In this document: positions 41,810 to 50,755 of the stretch, piece by piece
Position numbering within the stretch: the stretch's first letter is position 1
Layout: every line of letters starts with the position of its first letter
Assembly: GCA_963707695.1 (NCBI GenBank)
Contig: CAVPQY010000006.1
Location: 434,001 to 498,000 of the forward strand
DNA: 64,000 nt
From: JAOPZW01 sp963707695
Lineage (GTDB): Bacteria > Actinomycetota > Thermoleophilia > Solirubrobacterales > Solirubrobacteraceae
Direction of reading: 5' to 3'
The notes under the pieces: model-generated
Seen by the model: only the letters and a program-made list of their open reading frames with translations
What the model was told of the DNA's origin: nothing
Database searches by the model: none
Made by a program: the position numbers and the translations under genes

Positions 41810-44236
41810 CTAGCCGCGCACGGCGAGGACGCCCCGGCGACCCAGGCGCACGGTGGCGCGGAGGACGCCGCGACGGGCGTCGAAGCGCCAGCGGGAGGCG
41901 CGCAGCGGCCGCCCGTCGACGAGGACGGCGCGCGGGCGCAGCCGGTGGCGGAGGGTCGTCAGCGCGGCCTGGACGACGTACGTCCGCGCGCGGCGGGCGC
42001 GGACGGCCAGCCGCCAGCCGCCGCCCCGCAGCTCGTGCGACGACCACGCCTCGCCGCGGCCGAAGGCCTGGCGGCCGCGCCCCCGGGGGAAGGCGACGAC
42101 GACGCGGCGGCCGCCGCGATCGGCGGCGTGGACCAGGCCGGGCGCCCGCCCCGTGCGGGCGAGCGTGTCCACGTCGGGCGGCAGGAGCGTGAGGACCGTG
42201 CCGGCGCGGGCCAGGAGCGGCAGCTCGTCGCGCGGGGCGGGCAGGGTGACCGCCCGGCGCCCGGCGAGCAGGCGCGCGCCGTGGACGGCCAGACCACCCG
42301 TCGCCCGCACGTACCGGACGCTGCGCCACAGGTCGACCCACGTCCCGCGCGGCAGCCACACCCGCCGGCGCCGGGCGCCGGGGCGCAGCACCGGCGCGGC
42401 GAGCAGGCGGTCGCCGACGCCGAACTCGTCGTCGACGCGGGCGGCCCGCGGCCAGGACGGGTCCAGCAGGACGAGCTGGCGCATCTCGGGCAGCCCCGTG
42501 GCGCGGTAGGTCGCGTCGGCCGCCTGCCAGTAGGGCAGGAGCTGGGTGCGGAGCTTCGCCCACCGCCGCCACACCGGGAGCATGGCCGGCTCCCAGATCT
42601 GCGGGCGCGGCTTGGCCGGGATGGCGATGCCGCCGCCCTTGGAGCGCATCGCCCCGGCGACCGCGCCGAGCTGGATCCAGCGGGCGAGCAGCTCGGGCGT
42701 CAGCCGGTCGTCCCCGATCGAGAAGTAGCCGCCGATGTCGGTGCCCCAGCGGCCGATGCCCGAGAGGCCGGCGCTCAGCGCCACGCGGACCTGGGCGGCC
42801 AGGCCGTCGAAGCGCCACGACGTCGTCGGGTCGCCACCCCACACGACGGTCGCGCAGCGGGCCGCACCCGTCCAGCCCGAGCGCACGAAGCGCACGAGCG
42901 GGCGGTCCTGGTCGCGGGCGATCGCCGCGGCGGCGCAGTGGAACTGGCGCGGGTAGGCGTTGTGCAGCGCCACGCCCCGCTGCCCCGAGGCCGAGACCGC
43001 GTCGGGGGGCGTGTACTCGCCGAAGTCCTCCATCCAGCCGTCGTGGCCGTCGCCGACGACCTCGCGCACGACCCCCGCGAAGAGGTCGCGGCCCGCACGG
43101 CTCCCGAAGTCGAGCTGGCCCAGCGTCCGCGAGCCGACGATCGAGCCGCCCACGAACCCGGGGTAGAGGTACGCGCCGCCGCCGGGGCGCGCCTGGAAGG
43201 CGCCCGTCGCCAGCGCGCGGTCGAAGAGCTCGCCGTAGGGCTGGCAGACGAGCGGGTTGAGGTAGGTCAGCACGGCCAGGCCGGTGGCGTGCAGGCGGCG
43301 CACCCGGGCGCGCTCAGCCGCCTCCCGGCCGCGCTGGGCGCCGCACGGGAGGTAGTGCAGGTGGGTCTCGGCGACGGAGACCGGGGCGTCGCCGTCGCGC
43401 AGCCGCCGGGTCCACTCGCGCTCCAGCGCCGGCGGTGTCGCGTCGTTCTGCCCCGTCTGGAACCACGGCCCGAACACCCAGTCGGCGGGCGGGGCCGGCT
43501 GGCGGCCGGTCGCGGCGGTGAAGCGACGCAGGGCGTCGGCCGGGCGCGGGCCGGCGAAGACCCGCAGGCGCAGGGTCGCGGCGTCGACGGTCACCGCCCA
43601 GGTCCCGCGGGCGGCGGCCCGGAGGTCGAAGGCGCTGCGGTCGTCCTGGTCGACGAGGACGCCGTAGCCGCGGGTCGAGAGCAGCCAGGGGACGGGGTAG
43701 TACGTCGCGTCGTCGGAGGCCTGCAGGGCCCAGGGCGGGGTGACCGCCGCGGCGACCGCGCGGTCGCGGGCCGGGTACGGGCCGTCGCTGACGTAGGCGT
43801 CGACGGCGCGGCCGCGCTGCTCGACGGCGTCCGCGCGCTCGCCGAAGCCCAGGAAGCGCTCGGCACGGCGGGCGGAGAAGGCGAGGCGCACGCCCGTGAC
43901 GGGGCCGCCGGAGGCGTGCACGTCGACTCCGAGCGCCCCGTCGCCCGCCCGGCGCAGGGTCACCGCGACCCGCGTGCGGCCGTCGGGCGTCGCCAGCGTG
44001 ACGCTCCGCGCGGATCGGCGCACGATGCGGGTCGCGCGCACGTCGCCCGCCGGCGTGCGCACGGCGATCGCGCCGCGCTGGCGCAGGGCGAGGCCCGGCC
44101 CGTCGAGCCGGAGCGCGGCGTCCCGCGGGGCGAAGCCCGCCCGCACGGTCGTCCCGTGCGCCCGGGCGGCGGCCGCGGCGGGGAGGAGCAGGGCGAGGGC
44201 GGTGGCCCACGTGGCGCAGAGGGCGGTGCGGCGCAT
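41810..44236 (-). CDS. Secreted GH31 glycoside hydrolase
   Basis: An 808-residue exported enzyme. The signal peptide occupies residues 1-24 (ATALALLLPAAAAARA). The catalytic barrel has WVFGPWFQTGQ near 250, the nucleophile segment DGWMEDFGEYTP near 405 (Asp of EDFGE), the acid/base region VVWGGDPTTSW near 467 and GIGRWGTDIGGYF near 490. Beta domains follow, with GVGDRLLAAPVL and WVDLWRS. GH31 enzymes hydrolyse alpha-glucosides, alpha-xylosides or sulfoquinovosides; the WMEDFGE context is seen in alpha-glucosidase/sulfoquinovosidase-like members. Specificity is not decided here. A larger out-of-frame extension upstream was ignored. Confidence 0.9.
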   Translation of the reverse strand: MRRTALCATWATALALLLPAAAAARAHGTTVRAGFAPRDAALRLDGPGLALRQRGAIAVRTPAGDVRATRIVRRSARSVTLATPDGRTRVAVTLRRAGDGALGVDVHASGGPVTGVRLAFSARRAERFLGFGERADAVEQRGRAVDAYVSDGPYPARDRAVAAAVTPPWALQASDDATYYPVPWLLSTRGYGVLVDQDDRSAFDLRAAARGTWAVTVDAATLRLRVFAGPRPADALRRFTAATGRQPAPPADWVFGPWFQTGQNDATPPALEREWTRRLRDGDAPVSVAETHLHYLPCGAQRGREAAERARVRRLHATGLAVLTYLNPLVCQPYGELFDRALATGAFQARPGGGAYLYPGFVGGSIVGSRTLGQLDFGSRAGRDLFAGVVREVVGDGHDGWMEDFGEYTPPDAVSASGQRGVALHNAYPRQFHCAAAAIARDQDRPLVRFVRSGWTGAARCATVVWGGDPTTSWRFDGLAAQVRVALSAGLSGIGRWGTDIGGYFSIGDDRLTPELLARWIQLGAVAGAMRSKGGGIAIPAKPRPQIWEPAMLPVWRRWAKLRTQLLPYWQAADATYRATGLPEMRQLVLLDPSWPRAARVDDEFGVGDRLLAAPVLRPGARRRRVWLPRGTWVDLWRSVRYVRATGGLAVHGARLLAGRRAVTLPAPRDELPLLARAGTVLTLLPPDVDTLARTGRAPGLVHAADRGGRRVVVAFPRGRGRQAFGRGEAWSSHELRGGGWRLAVRARRARTYVVQAALTTLRHRLRPRAVLVDGRPLRASRWRFDARRGVLRATVRLGRRGVLAVRG

Positions 44237-44280
44237 GCCGGCGGCGACCGTACCAGCGCGCGACGGCGCGCCCGGGTGGC

Positions 44281-45507
44281 TCAGGTCCCGGCGGCGGCGA
44301 CCGCGGGCGCGCGCAGCTCGCGGACGGCGACCCAGGTCCCGGCCGCGAGCGCGGCGGCGGCGCCGAGCAGCAGGCCCGCGCGCGGGCCCGCAGCGGCCGA
44401 GAGCCAGCCGACGAGCGGGCCGCCGATCGGGGTCGAGCCGAGGAACACGACCGACCACAGCGCCATGACCCGCCCGCGCAGGGCGGGCTCGGCGGCGAGC
44501 TGCAGGGCCGCGTTGAGCGAGGACGTGAACGTCACGCTCGACGCGCCGACGAACACGAGCGCGAGCAGCACGGTGGGCAGCGACGGCGCCAGCGCGACGG
44601 CGGCCATCGCGGCGCCCAGCCCCAGCGCGGCTCCGGCCACCAGGCGGGCCGACACGGCGCCGCGCGCCCCGTTGCGCAGGGCGCCGAGGACCGCGCCGGC
44701 GCCCATGACGCTCGTGAGCAGCGCGTAGGTCGACGCGCCGCCGTGCAGGGTGAAGCGGGCCAGCAGCGGCAGGACCACGGTGAAGTTGAAGGACAGCGTC
44801 CCGACGACGGCGATGAGCAGCAGCGGCGTGCGCAGCGCGGGCGTGTCGCGGACGATGCGCAGCGCCTCGCGGAGCTGCCCGCGGCCGCGCGGCGTGACGG
44901 GCGCGGGCCGCAGCTGCGCGGGGTCCATCCGGCGCAGCGCGACGAGCATGGCGGTGAAGGAGACGGCGTTGGCCAGGAAGCAGGCGGCGACGCCGAGCGT
45001 CGCGATGACCACGGCGGCGAGGGCCGGCCCGACGATCCGGGCCGTCTGGACCAGGACGGAGTTCAGCGAGACCGCGTTGAGCACGTGGTCGCGGTCCACC
45101 ATCTCGCTGACGAAGCTCTGGCGGGTGGGGTTGTCGACCGCGGTCACCATCCCGCGGGCGAAGATGAGGGCGAAGACGACCCACACCTGGACGTCGCCGA
45201 AGGCGGTGAGCGCCCAGAGCACGAGCGCCGGGACGGCCATGAGCGCCTGCGTGACCACGAGCAGCCGGCGCTTCGGCAGGCGGTCGGCGAGCAGGCCGCC
45301 CCAGGCGCCGGCGACGAGGACGGGCGCGAACTGCAGGGCCGTGGAGACGCCGAGCGCGACGCCCGAGCCGGTCAGGCGCAGGACGAGCCACGTCTCGGCG
45401 ACGGTCTGCATCCACGTGCCGGCCAGCGAGATCGCCTGGCCGGTGAAGTAGCGGCGGAAGTTCGGGACGGCCAGCGAGTGCAGCGAGCGGCGCAGGCCGT
45501 CGCTCAC
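44281..45507 (-). CDS. MFS transporter (EntS/MFS_3 type)
   Basis: A 408-residue transporter with about 12 helices. NFRRYFTGQAISLAGTWMQT is near residue 16, motif A GGLLADRLPKRRLLV near 70, and DNPTRQSFVSEMV near 125, the latter a hallmark of the MFS_3/enterobactin-exporter-like group. It likely exports a small molecule. It is downstream of a MarR regulator, overlapping as ATGA, so regulator and exporter form one unit. The substrate is unknown. Confidence 0.92.
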   Translation of the reverse strand: MSDGLRRSLHSLAVPNFRRYFTGQAISLAGTWMQTVAETWLVLRLTGSGVALGVSTALQFAPVLVAGAWGGLLADRLPKRRLLVVTQALMAVPALVLWALTAFGDVQVWVVFALIFARGMVTAVDNPTRQSFVSEMVDRDHVLNAVSLNSVLVQTARIVGPALAAVVIATLGVAACFLANAVSFTAMLVALRRMDPAQLRPAPVTPRGRGQLREALRIVRDTPALRTPLLLIAVVGTLSFNFTVVLPLLARFTLHGGASTYALLTSVMGAGAVLGALRNGARGAVSARLVAGAALGLGAAMAAVALAPSLPTVLLALVFVGASSVTFTSSLNAALQLAAEPALRGRVMALWSVVFLGSTPIGGPLVGWLSAAAGPRAGLLLGAAAALAAGTWVAVRELRAPAVAAAGT

Positions 45508-45965
45508 GCGTCCTCCTCGAGCAGGCGCTCGAGCAGCGCCGCCGCCCGGGCGAGCGCGCGGCGGTCGGCCGGGGCCAGGCGATCCAGGCCGCGGGTCAGC
45601 CAGGCGTCCTTGCGGGCGCGGGACGCCTCCAGGAGCGCGGTCCCCGCATCGCTGACGGCGAGGCGGCGGACGCGCCCGTCGTCGGCGTCGGCGGTCTTCG
45701 TGACCAGGCCGAGCTCCTCGAGGCGCGCGGCGACGCGCGTGGCCGTCGGGCGCTGCACGCGCTCGTGGGCGGCCAGCTCGCTGGGGCTCAGCGGCCCGCG
45801 GCGCGCGATCGTGGCCAGGGCCGCGCTCAGCGAGGGGCTGAGGTCGGCGCCGCCCTCCTGGCGCAGGCGCCGCGCGGTCCGGGTCAGGGCCGGTCGCAGC
45901 GCCGCGGCGAGCTCCGGCGCGGTGGGCGCGGCGACGGGGGCGGAAGGGGCGGCCGGCAGAGTCAT
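45504..45965 (-). CDS. MarR-family transcriptional regulator
   Basis: A 153-residue winged-helix regulator: LSAALATIARRGPLSPSELA near residues 45-64, the recognition helix region RVQRPTATRVAARLEELGLV near 68-87, then the wing TADADDGRVRRLAVSDAG and a C-terminal dimer helix. It should repress its own operon with the MFS gene and release on binding a small molecule. Its transcription start region contains an AT-rich near-palindrome immediately upstream (45970-45986), a plausible autoregulatory site. Confidence 0.92.
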   Translation of the reverse strand: MTLPAAPSAPVAAPTAPELAAALRPALTRTARRLRQEGGADLSPSLSAALATIARRGPLSPSELAAHERVQRPTATRVAARLEELGLVTKTADADDGRVRRLAVSDAGTALLEASRARKDAWLTRGLDRLAPADRRALARAAALLERLLEEDA

Positions 45966-45969
45966 GACG

Positions 45970-45986
45970 CTAGGTAATTACTCTAG
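45970..45986. promoter_or_regulatory. Candidate MarR operator / promoter
   Basis: CTAG-GTAATTAC-T-CTAG lies 4 bases upstream of the MarR start. The core GTAATTAC is a perfect palindrome flanked by CTAG on both sides. It is strikingly AT-rich in a GC-rich context. It may overlap the -10 element of a nearly leaderless transcript. Confidence 0.5.
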
Positions 45987-46080
45987 CTCATCAGCTCACG
46001 GGCCCTGGCCGGCCGCGCCTCCGGTCCCGGGGCGCGCCCCGGCCCCGGGCGGAGCTCGGACCGGTCCCCGCAGGCGCCGG

Positions 46081-47166
46081 CTAGCCGAGCGCGCCGAGCA
46101 GCCGGTCGAGGTCGTCCTCGTCGTTCCACGCGCCGACCGACGCGCGCAGGTAGGGCGTGCCGGGCAGCTCGCGCAGCGTGACCCCGGCCTCGCCGAGGCG
46201 GGCGACCGCGGCGGTCGGGTCGGCCTCCTCCCACGCGACGAGCGTCGTGGCGTCCCGGCGGGCGACGGTGCGCCCGCGCTCCGCCAGGGCACGCGCGAGC
46301 GAGGCGGCCAGCGACGTGGCACGGGCGTGGACGGCGTCCCACCCGGCGTCGGCGAGGACGTCGTGGGCGGCGACGGCGAGCGCGCTCGCCTCGGCCGGGA
46401 TGGCGGAGGCGTCGTGGCGGCGGGCGTCGTCGCGCACGGCGGCGTCGAGGCCCGCGCCCGGCTCGTCGAGGTTGAGGTACGTCGCGCCGAGGGGCGCGAC
46501 CCGGTCGCGCCAGGCCGGGGCGACCCAGAGCATCCCGGTGCCGACCGGGCCGCAGAGCCACTTCTGGCCCGCCCCCGCGTAGAAGGCACAGCCGAGCGCC
46601 TCGACGTCGACCGGGACCGCGCCGGCGCCCTGGGCGCCGTCGAAGAGCACCGGCACGTCCTCCGGCAGCGCCGCCAGCTCGGCCGGCGCGAGGGCGCCCG
46701 TCACCCAGCTCACGTGCGAGCAGGCCACGAGCCGCGTCCGCGGGCCGACGGCCTCGGCGAGCTCCGCGAAGGGCGCCGCTCTGACCTGCACGCCGCGCCG
46801 CTCGCGCAGCGTGAGCAGCGGGCCGAGCAGGCCGGGGTGCTCGTCGGGCGCCGTCAGCACCTCGTCCCGCGGGCCGAGGTCGAGCCCCGCGAGCACGCGC
46901 ACGAGGCCCTCGCTCGTCGACGTCGTCAGCGCGATGTCCTCCGCCGCGGCGCCGAGGCGCGCGGCGTAGGCCGCGCGCTGGCGTTCGCGGAGGTCGAGCA
47001 TCGTCTCGAAGTACGGCTTCGTGCGGCCGTGGTGCTCGCCGTCCGCCATCACGGCGGCGGCGGCCTCCACGGCCGCCGCCGGCAGCGGCCCGCACGTCCC
47101 GGCGTTGAGGTACGCGCGGTCGGCGAGGACCGGGAAGGCGGAGCGCAGGGTGGAGGGGTCGAGCAC
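46081..47166 (-). CDS. Class V aminotransferase (cysteine desulfurase-like)
   Basis: A 361-residue PLP enzyme: AYLNAGTCGPLP at residues 18-29, TTSTSEGLVRVL near 81, FDGAQGAGAVPVDVEALGC near 173 (cofactor Asp), and the PLP lysine in AGQKWLCGPVGTG near 199. The arrangement is that of the EgtE/NifS-like class V fold. It could be a C-S lyase, desulfurase or aminotransferase; EgtE is one possibility but no ergothioneine genes are nearby. The start codon is followed directly by the domain. Confidence 0.85.
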   Translation of the reverse strand: MLDPSTLRSAFPVLADRAYLNAGTCGPLPAAAVEAAAAVMADGEHHGRTKPYFETMLDLRERQRAAYAARLGAAAEDIALTTSTSEGLVRVLAGLDLGPRDEVLTAPDEHPGLLGPLLTLRERRGVQVRAAPFAELAEAVGPRTRLVACSHVSWVTGALAPAELAALPEDVPVLFDGAQGAGAVPVDVEALGCAFYAGAGQKWLCGPVGTGMLWVAPAWRDRVAPLGATYLNLDEPGAGLDAAVRDDARRHDASAIPAEASALAVAAHDVLADAGWDAVHARATSLAASLARALAERGRTVARRDATTLVAWEEADPTAAVARLGEAGVTLRELPGTPYLRASVGAWNDEDDLDRLLGALG

Positions 47167-47181
47167 CCCGGGGACGCTAGA

Positions 47182-47796
47182 TCACCCGCCGCAGACGGGC
47201 CACGGGTTGCTCCCCGCGCGCGCCAGCAGCGCCGCGGCGCGCCGGTCCTGCTCGGCCTCGGGCGCGGCGGCGGGGTCGCCGGTGCCGCCGACCGAGCGCC
47301 ACGTCTGCAGGTCGAACTGGTACTTGCCCCGGTAGGTGCCCGTGGCGTCGACGGCGGCCGGGTCGCCGCCGGACTCGCAGGCCGCGATGGCCTGCAGGCC
47401 CGCCGACGCGACGGAGCCGCCGCCCGCGCTCGTCGTCGCGCGCTCGCGGCGGTGCTCGTCGCGCAGGCGGCGGACGTCACGGCGCAGGTCCCGGCGCTCG
47501 TGGCGCAGGCGCTGCGGGGACCACGTGGCGACGTGGTCGCGGTAGCCGGGCCGCAGGCGATGGCCGTCGAGGCGCGCGCGGGTGCGCGCGAGGCGGACGA
47601 CGCGGTCGACGAGCGCGGGACGCGCCGCGGCACGCATCTGCGCGGCGACCGTCGCGTGCGGGCCGGGCAGATCGGGCGCCAGCGGCCCGGGCGCCGGCAC
47701 GGCGGGAGCGCCCGGCGCGGCGATGGCCGTCGCGGCGGGCAGCGCGATCGCCGCGGAGGCGACGGCGGCGAGGGACAGGGAGCTTCGGGACGGCAT
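47182..47796 (-). CDS. Secreted transglycosylase-like (Rpf-related) protein
   Basis: A 204-residue exported protein. The signal peptide is SLAAVASAAIALPAATAIAA; an Arg/Asp-rich helical linker (RHERRDLRRDVRRLRDEHRR) follows. A C-terminal resuscitation-promoting-factor/transglycosylase-like domain completes it: LQAIAACESGGDPAAVDAT (catalytic Glu of CESGG), YRGKYQFDLQTWRSVGGTGD, then AARAGSNPWPVC with the paired cysteine. It should cleave or remodel peptidoglycan. The start at 47796 was chosen from the signal peptide and a GGAGG upstream. It is divergent from thrS. Confidence 0.88.
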   Translation of the reverse strand: MPSRSSLSLAAVASAAIALPAATAIAAPGAPAVPAPGPLAPDLPGPHATVAAQMRAAARPALVDRVVRLARTRARLDGHRLRPGYRDHVATWSPQRLRHERRDLRRDVRRLRDEHRRERATTSAGGGSVASAGLQAIAACESGGDPAAVDATGTYRGKYQFDLQTWRSVGGTGDPAAAPEAEQDRRAAALLARAGSNPWPVCGG

Positions 47797-48003
47797 GGGT
47801 GCGTGGTCCTCCACGGGGCGCGAGCGCTCGAACGCGCCACGGCGGCGCGCACGGCGGCGCGCCGTTGCGGTCGAGTGGCCGGGGCTCGGCGCGGACGGTG
47901 ACCCTCGGGTCGCGCGACGCTCTAGGGGCGTCGGCGCACGTCGGCGCGCGGAACAGGTCGGGAGCTGCGAGCCCCGGCCGGACCTCAAGGTAGCAAGACG
48001 GAC

Positions 48004-48017
48004 CGAACGTCCGTTCG
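48004..48017. promoter_or_regulatory. Palindrome in the rpf-like/thrS divergent region
   Basis: CGAACG-TC-CGTTCG, a 6-2-6 inverted repeat within GACCGAACGTCCGTTCG, resembles TetR-type sites. It is 52 bases before thrS and about 210 before the rpf-like gene. No adjacent TetR gene is present. Confidence 0.35.
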
Positions 48018-48068
48018 TTCCTCCGGCGCCGCCCGGGCCGCGACGGGCCGACGGTAGAGTCGAGGGCG

Positions 48069-50009
48069 ATGCAGGTCACGCTCCCGGACGGCACCCCGCT
48101 CGAGCTCCCCGACGGCGCGACGGGGGCCGACGCCGCGGCCGCGATCGGCCCTGGGCTGGCCAAGGCGGCGCTCGCCGTCAAGCAGGGCGGCGAGGTGCGC
48201 GACCTCGCCCGGCCGCTGCTCCCCGACGCGCCGCTGGAGGTCATCACGCAGCGGTCAGGGCGCGACGCCCTGGACCTCATCCGCCACGACACCGCGCACG
48301 TCCTGGCCACCGCGGTGCTCGAGCTCTTCCCGGGCGTGAAGATCTCGATCGGGCCCCCGATCGAGCAGGGCTTCTACTACGACTTCGAGTTCCCGCCCGG
48401 CACGACCGTCTCCGAGGCCGACTTCCCCCGCATCGAGGAGCGGATGCGCGAGCACGTCGCCGCCGACGAGCCGTTCGTGCGCGAGGACGTGACGGTCGCC
48501 GCGGCGCTCGAGCGCTTCCGGGCCGAGGACCAGCCCTACAAGGTCGAGCTCATCGAGGACCTCGCGCGCGACCGCGGGGTCGAGACGGTGTCGCTCTATC
48601 GCAACGGCCCCTTCACCGACCTCTGCCGCGGCCCGCACGCCCCGACGACGGGCCGGATCGGCGCGTTCACGCTCCAGTCGGTCGCCGGCGCGTACTGGCG
48701 CGGCGATGCGAGCCGGACGATGCTCACCCGCGTCTACGGCACGGCCTTCTTCAAGCAGAAGGAGCTCGACGAGCACCTGCGGCTGCTCGAGGAGGCGCGG
48801 GCGCGCGACCACCGCAAGCTCGGCCGCGAGCTCGGGCTGTTCATGTTCAGCGAGGTCTCGCCCGGGGCGCCGTTCTGGCAGCCGCCGGGGATGGTCATCT
48901 GGAACGCCCTGACCGAGCTCTGGCGCGAGGAGAACGGCCGCCGCGGCTACCGCGAGGTCAAGACGCCGATCCTCTACGACGTCGACCTCTTCAAGCAGAG
49001 CGGGCACTGGGACAAGTACCGCGACCACATGTACTTCACGGACGTCGAGGACCGGCCCATGGGCCTCAAGCCCATGAACTGCCCGGCGCACGTGCAGCTC
49101 TTCGCGGACGAGCGGCGCTCCTACCGCGACCTGCCGATCCGCTACTCCGAGGCGGGGCTCGTGCACCGCCACGAGCCGAGCGGCGCCCTCCACGGCCTGC
49201 TGCGCGTCCGGCACATCACGCAGGACGACGCCCACATCTTCTGCCTGCCCGAGCAGGTCGAGGACGAGGTCATCCGCTGCCTGGACTTCGGCTTCCACAT
49301 CTACGACCTCTTCGGCTTCGAGCCGCGGCTGGAGCTCTCGACCCGGCCGGACAACCGCATCGGCTCGGACGAGATGTGGGACGAGGCCGAGGCCGCGCTC
49401 GCCGCCGCGCTGGAGCGGCGCGGGCTGCCCTACGAGCTCAACGCGGGCGACGGGGCCTTCTACGGGCCGAAGATCGACCTGCACATGACGGACTCGATCG
49501 GGCGCTCCTGGCAGCTCGGCACGGTGCAGCTCGACTACGCGATGCCGGAGCGCTTCGGGCTCACCTACACCGGCCAGGACAACGCCGAGCACCGCCCGGT
49601 GATGATCCACCGCGCGCTCTTGGGCTCCTTCGAGCGCTTCATCGGCATCCTCATCGAGCACTACGCGGGCGAGTTCCCGCTGTGGCTGGCCCCGGTCCAG
49701 GCGATCGTGCTGCCGATCGCGGACCGCCATCTGGAGGCGGCGCAGGAGGTGGCCGAGCGCCTGCGGGAGGCCGGCGTCCGCGCCGAGGTCGACGAGCGCA
49801 CGGAGTCCGTCGGCCGCAAGATCCGCGACGCCGAGCTCCGCAAGGTGCCCTACATGCTCGTCGTGGGCGACCGCGAGGTCGAGGCCGGCGCCGTGTCGGT
49901 CCGCCGCCACGGCCAGGGCGACGACGGCGTGGTGCCCGTCGGCGACGTCGTGACGCTGCTCTCGCAGGAGGCGCGCGAGCGCCTCGCGCCGGCGCCCGCG
50001 GCGGCGTAG
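48069..50009 (+). CDS. thrS: Threonyl-tRNA synthetase
   Basis: A complete 646-residue class II synthetase. The TGS domain is residues 1-65 and the editing domain follows with HDTAHVLATAV near 77 and CRGPH near 182. In the catalytic core, zinc ligands are Cys in KPMNCPAH, His in RHITQDDAHIF, and His in DNAEHRPVMIHRALLGSFER, the last also containing motif 3. The anticodon-binding domain follows from about 545 (VQAIVLPIADRH). It charges tRNA-Thr. It starts the core-gene half of the window. Confidence 0.97.
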   Translation: MQVTLPDGTPLELPDGATGADAAAAIGPGLAKAALAVKQGGEVRDLARPLLPDAPLEVITQRSGRDALDLIRHDTAHVLATAVLELFPGVKISIGPPIEQGFYYDFEFPPGTTVSEADFPRIEERMREHVAADEPFVREDVTVAAALERFRAEDQPYKVELIEDLARDRGVETVSLYRNGPFTDLCRGPHAPTTGRIGAFTLQSVAGAYWRGDASRTMLTRVYGTAFFKQKELDEHLRLLEEARARDHRKLGRELGLFMFSEVSPGAPFWQPPGMVIWNALTELWREENGRRGYREVKTPILYDVDLFKQSGHWDKYRDHMYFTDVEDRPMGLKPMNCPAHVQLFADERRSYRDLPIRYSEAGLVHRHEPSGALHGLLRVRHITQDDAHIFCLPEQVEDEVIRCLDFGFHIYDLFGFEPRLELSTRPDNRIGSDEMWDEAEAALAAALERRGLPYELNAGDGAFYGPKIDLHMTDSIGRSWQLGTVQLDYAMPERFGLTYTGQDNAEHRPVMIHRALLGSFERFIGILIEHYAGEFPLWLAPVQAIVLPIADRHLEAAQEVAERLREAGVRAEVDERTESVGRKIRDAELRKVPYMLVVGDREVEAGAVSVRRHGQGDDGVVPVGDVVTLLSQEARERLAPAPAAA

Positions 50010-50380
50010 GGCCGGCCGGACCAGCGGGCGGAGAGGGCGGGCGGTTCCGCCGGCGAGGGCGGCCGGTGCCCGCGGCGGCCCTCGGCCGGACCGGCCGGCG
50101 GAGGGCGGCACCAGCCACGGATCAGGGCGGGTTCGTCGCGGGAGCTCCACGGCTCTGCCACGCGCCGGCTCCTCCAGCCCGGCCGGCCGCGATCCGCCCG
50201 TCACGCTCGGTCCCGTGCCGCTGCCTGCCGCCCGCGACCCGCTGGACCGCCTCGATCGGCTCCCGCTCCTCGATCCGCGCCTGCCCGGCGGTCCCCGGTC
50301 CGCTCCCGCTCCCCGGTCCGCTCCCGCTCTCCGGCCCGCTCCCGCTCCACGATCGGCGCCGCGCGCCGCCCGGCGGGAGC
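50010..50380. other. 371-base GC-rich gap with tandem repeats
   Basis: Between thrS and the DUF192 gene no frame has family features. The left part is dense in GGCCGG/CCGGCC repeats that could fold. The right part contains three 18-base tandem copies, listed separately. Confidence 0.5.
50293..50346 (+). repeat. Three tandem 18-base repeats
   Basis: CCCCGGTCCGCTCCCGCT occurs at 50293-50310 and 50311-50328, and a third copy with two changes at 50329-50346. It lies about 35 bases before the DUF192 start. Confidence 0.7.
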
Positions 50381-50692
50381 GTGGTGCTGCGGGTCCACGT
50401 CGCGCGACGCTTCGGCGAGCGGCGGCGCGGGCTGGCCGGGCTCGCGCGCGTGCCGCCGGACCGGGCCCTCCTCCTCCCGCGCTGCCGGGCGGTCCACACG
50501 CTGGGCATGCGGGTGGCCCTGGACCTCGTCTGGCTCGGCCGCGACGGGGCCGTGGTGCGGGTGGACCGGGGCGTCGGGCCGGGCCGGCTGCGGTGGTGCC
50601 GCGGCGCCGGCGCGGTGCTCGAGTGCGCCGCCGGGTGCGCTGACGGATTCGTCGCCGCCGCTCCGTGGCCTGGCTATACTTGCCCGTGTTGA
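50381..50692 (+). CDS. DUF192 family protein
   Basis: A 103-residue protein matching DUF192: RVHVARRFGERRRGLAGLAR near residue 4, VHTLGMRVALDLVWLGRDGA near 45, VVRVDRGVGP and GAGAVLECAAG later. The family fold is a small beta barrel of unknown function. The GTG at 50381 has GGCGGGAGC just before it; the longer frame upstream is repeat-derived. Its 3' end contains the candidate -10 element for infC. Confidence 0.75.
   Translation: MVLRVHVARRFGERRRGLAGLARVPPDRALLLPRCRAVHTLGMRVALDLVWLGRDGAVVRVDRGVGPGRLRWCRGAGAVLECAAGCADGFVAAAPWPGYTCPC
50675..50680 (+). promoter_or_regulatory. infC: Candidate -10 element for infC
   Basis: TATACT stands out in GC-rich sequence 76 bases before the infC start, inside the end of the DUF192 gene. 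No matching -35 at standard spacing was seen. Confidence 0.35.
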
Positions 50693-50755
50693 TCTTCCTC
50701 TCGCCCGCCACCCGGCCGCGAAGCGCTTGACGGTTCGCCGCCTCCACCACAGCTA

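Noticed and set aside
41810..45415. 1201-codon frame suggesting a fusion of the MFS transporter region with GH31
   Set aside because: Only the part up to 44236 is in the GH31 frame with a signal peptide; the rest is an out-of-frame shadow of the MFS gene.
47797..48068. ydaO-type c-di-AMP riboswitch before the rpf-like gene
   Set aside because: Such riboswitches often precede rpf genes in actinobacteria, but the conserved GGGAA/UCCUACCCGAA-like blocks were not found here.
48255..50750. 831-codon minus-strand frame opposite thrS
   Set aside because: Antisense shadow of thrS; no domain.
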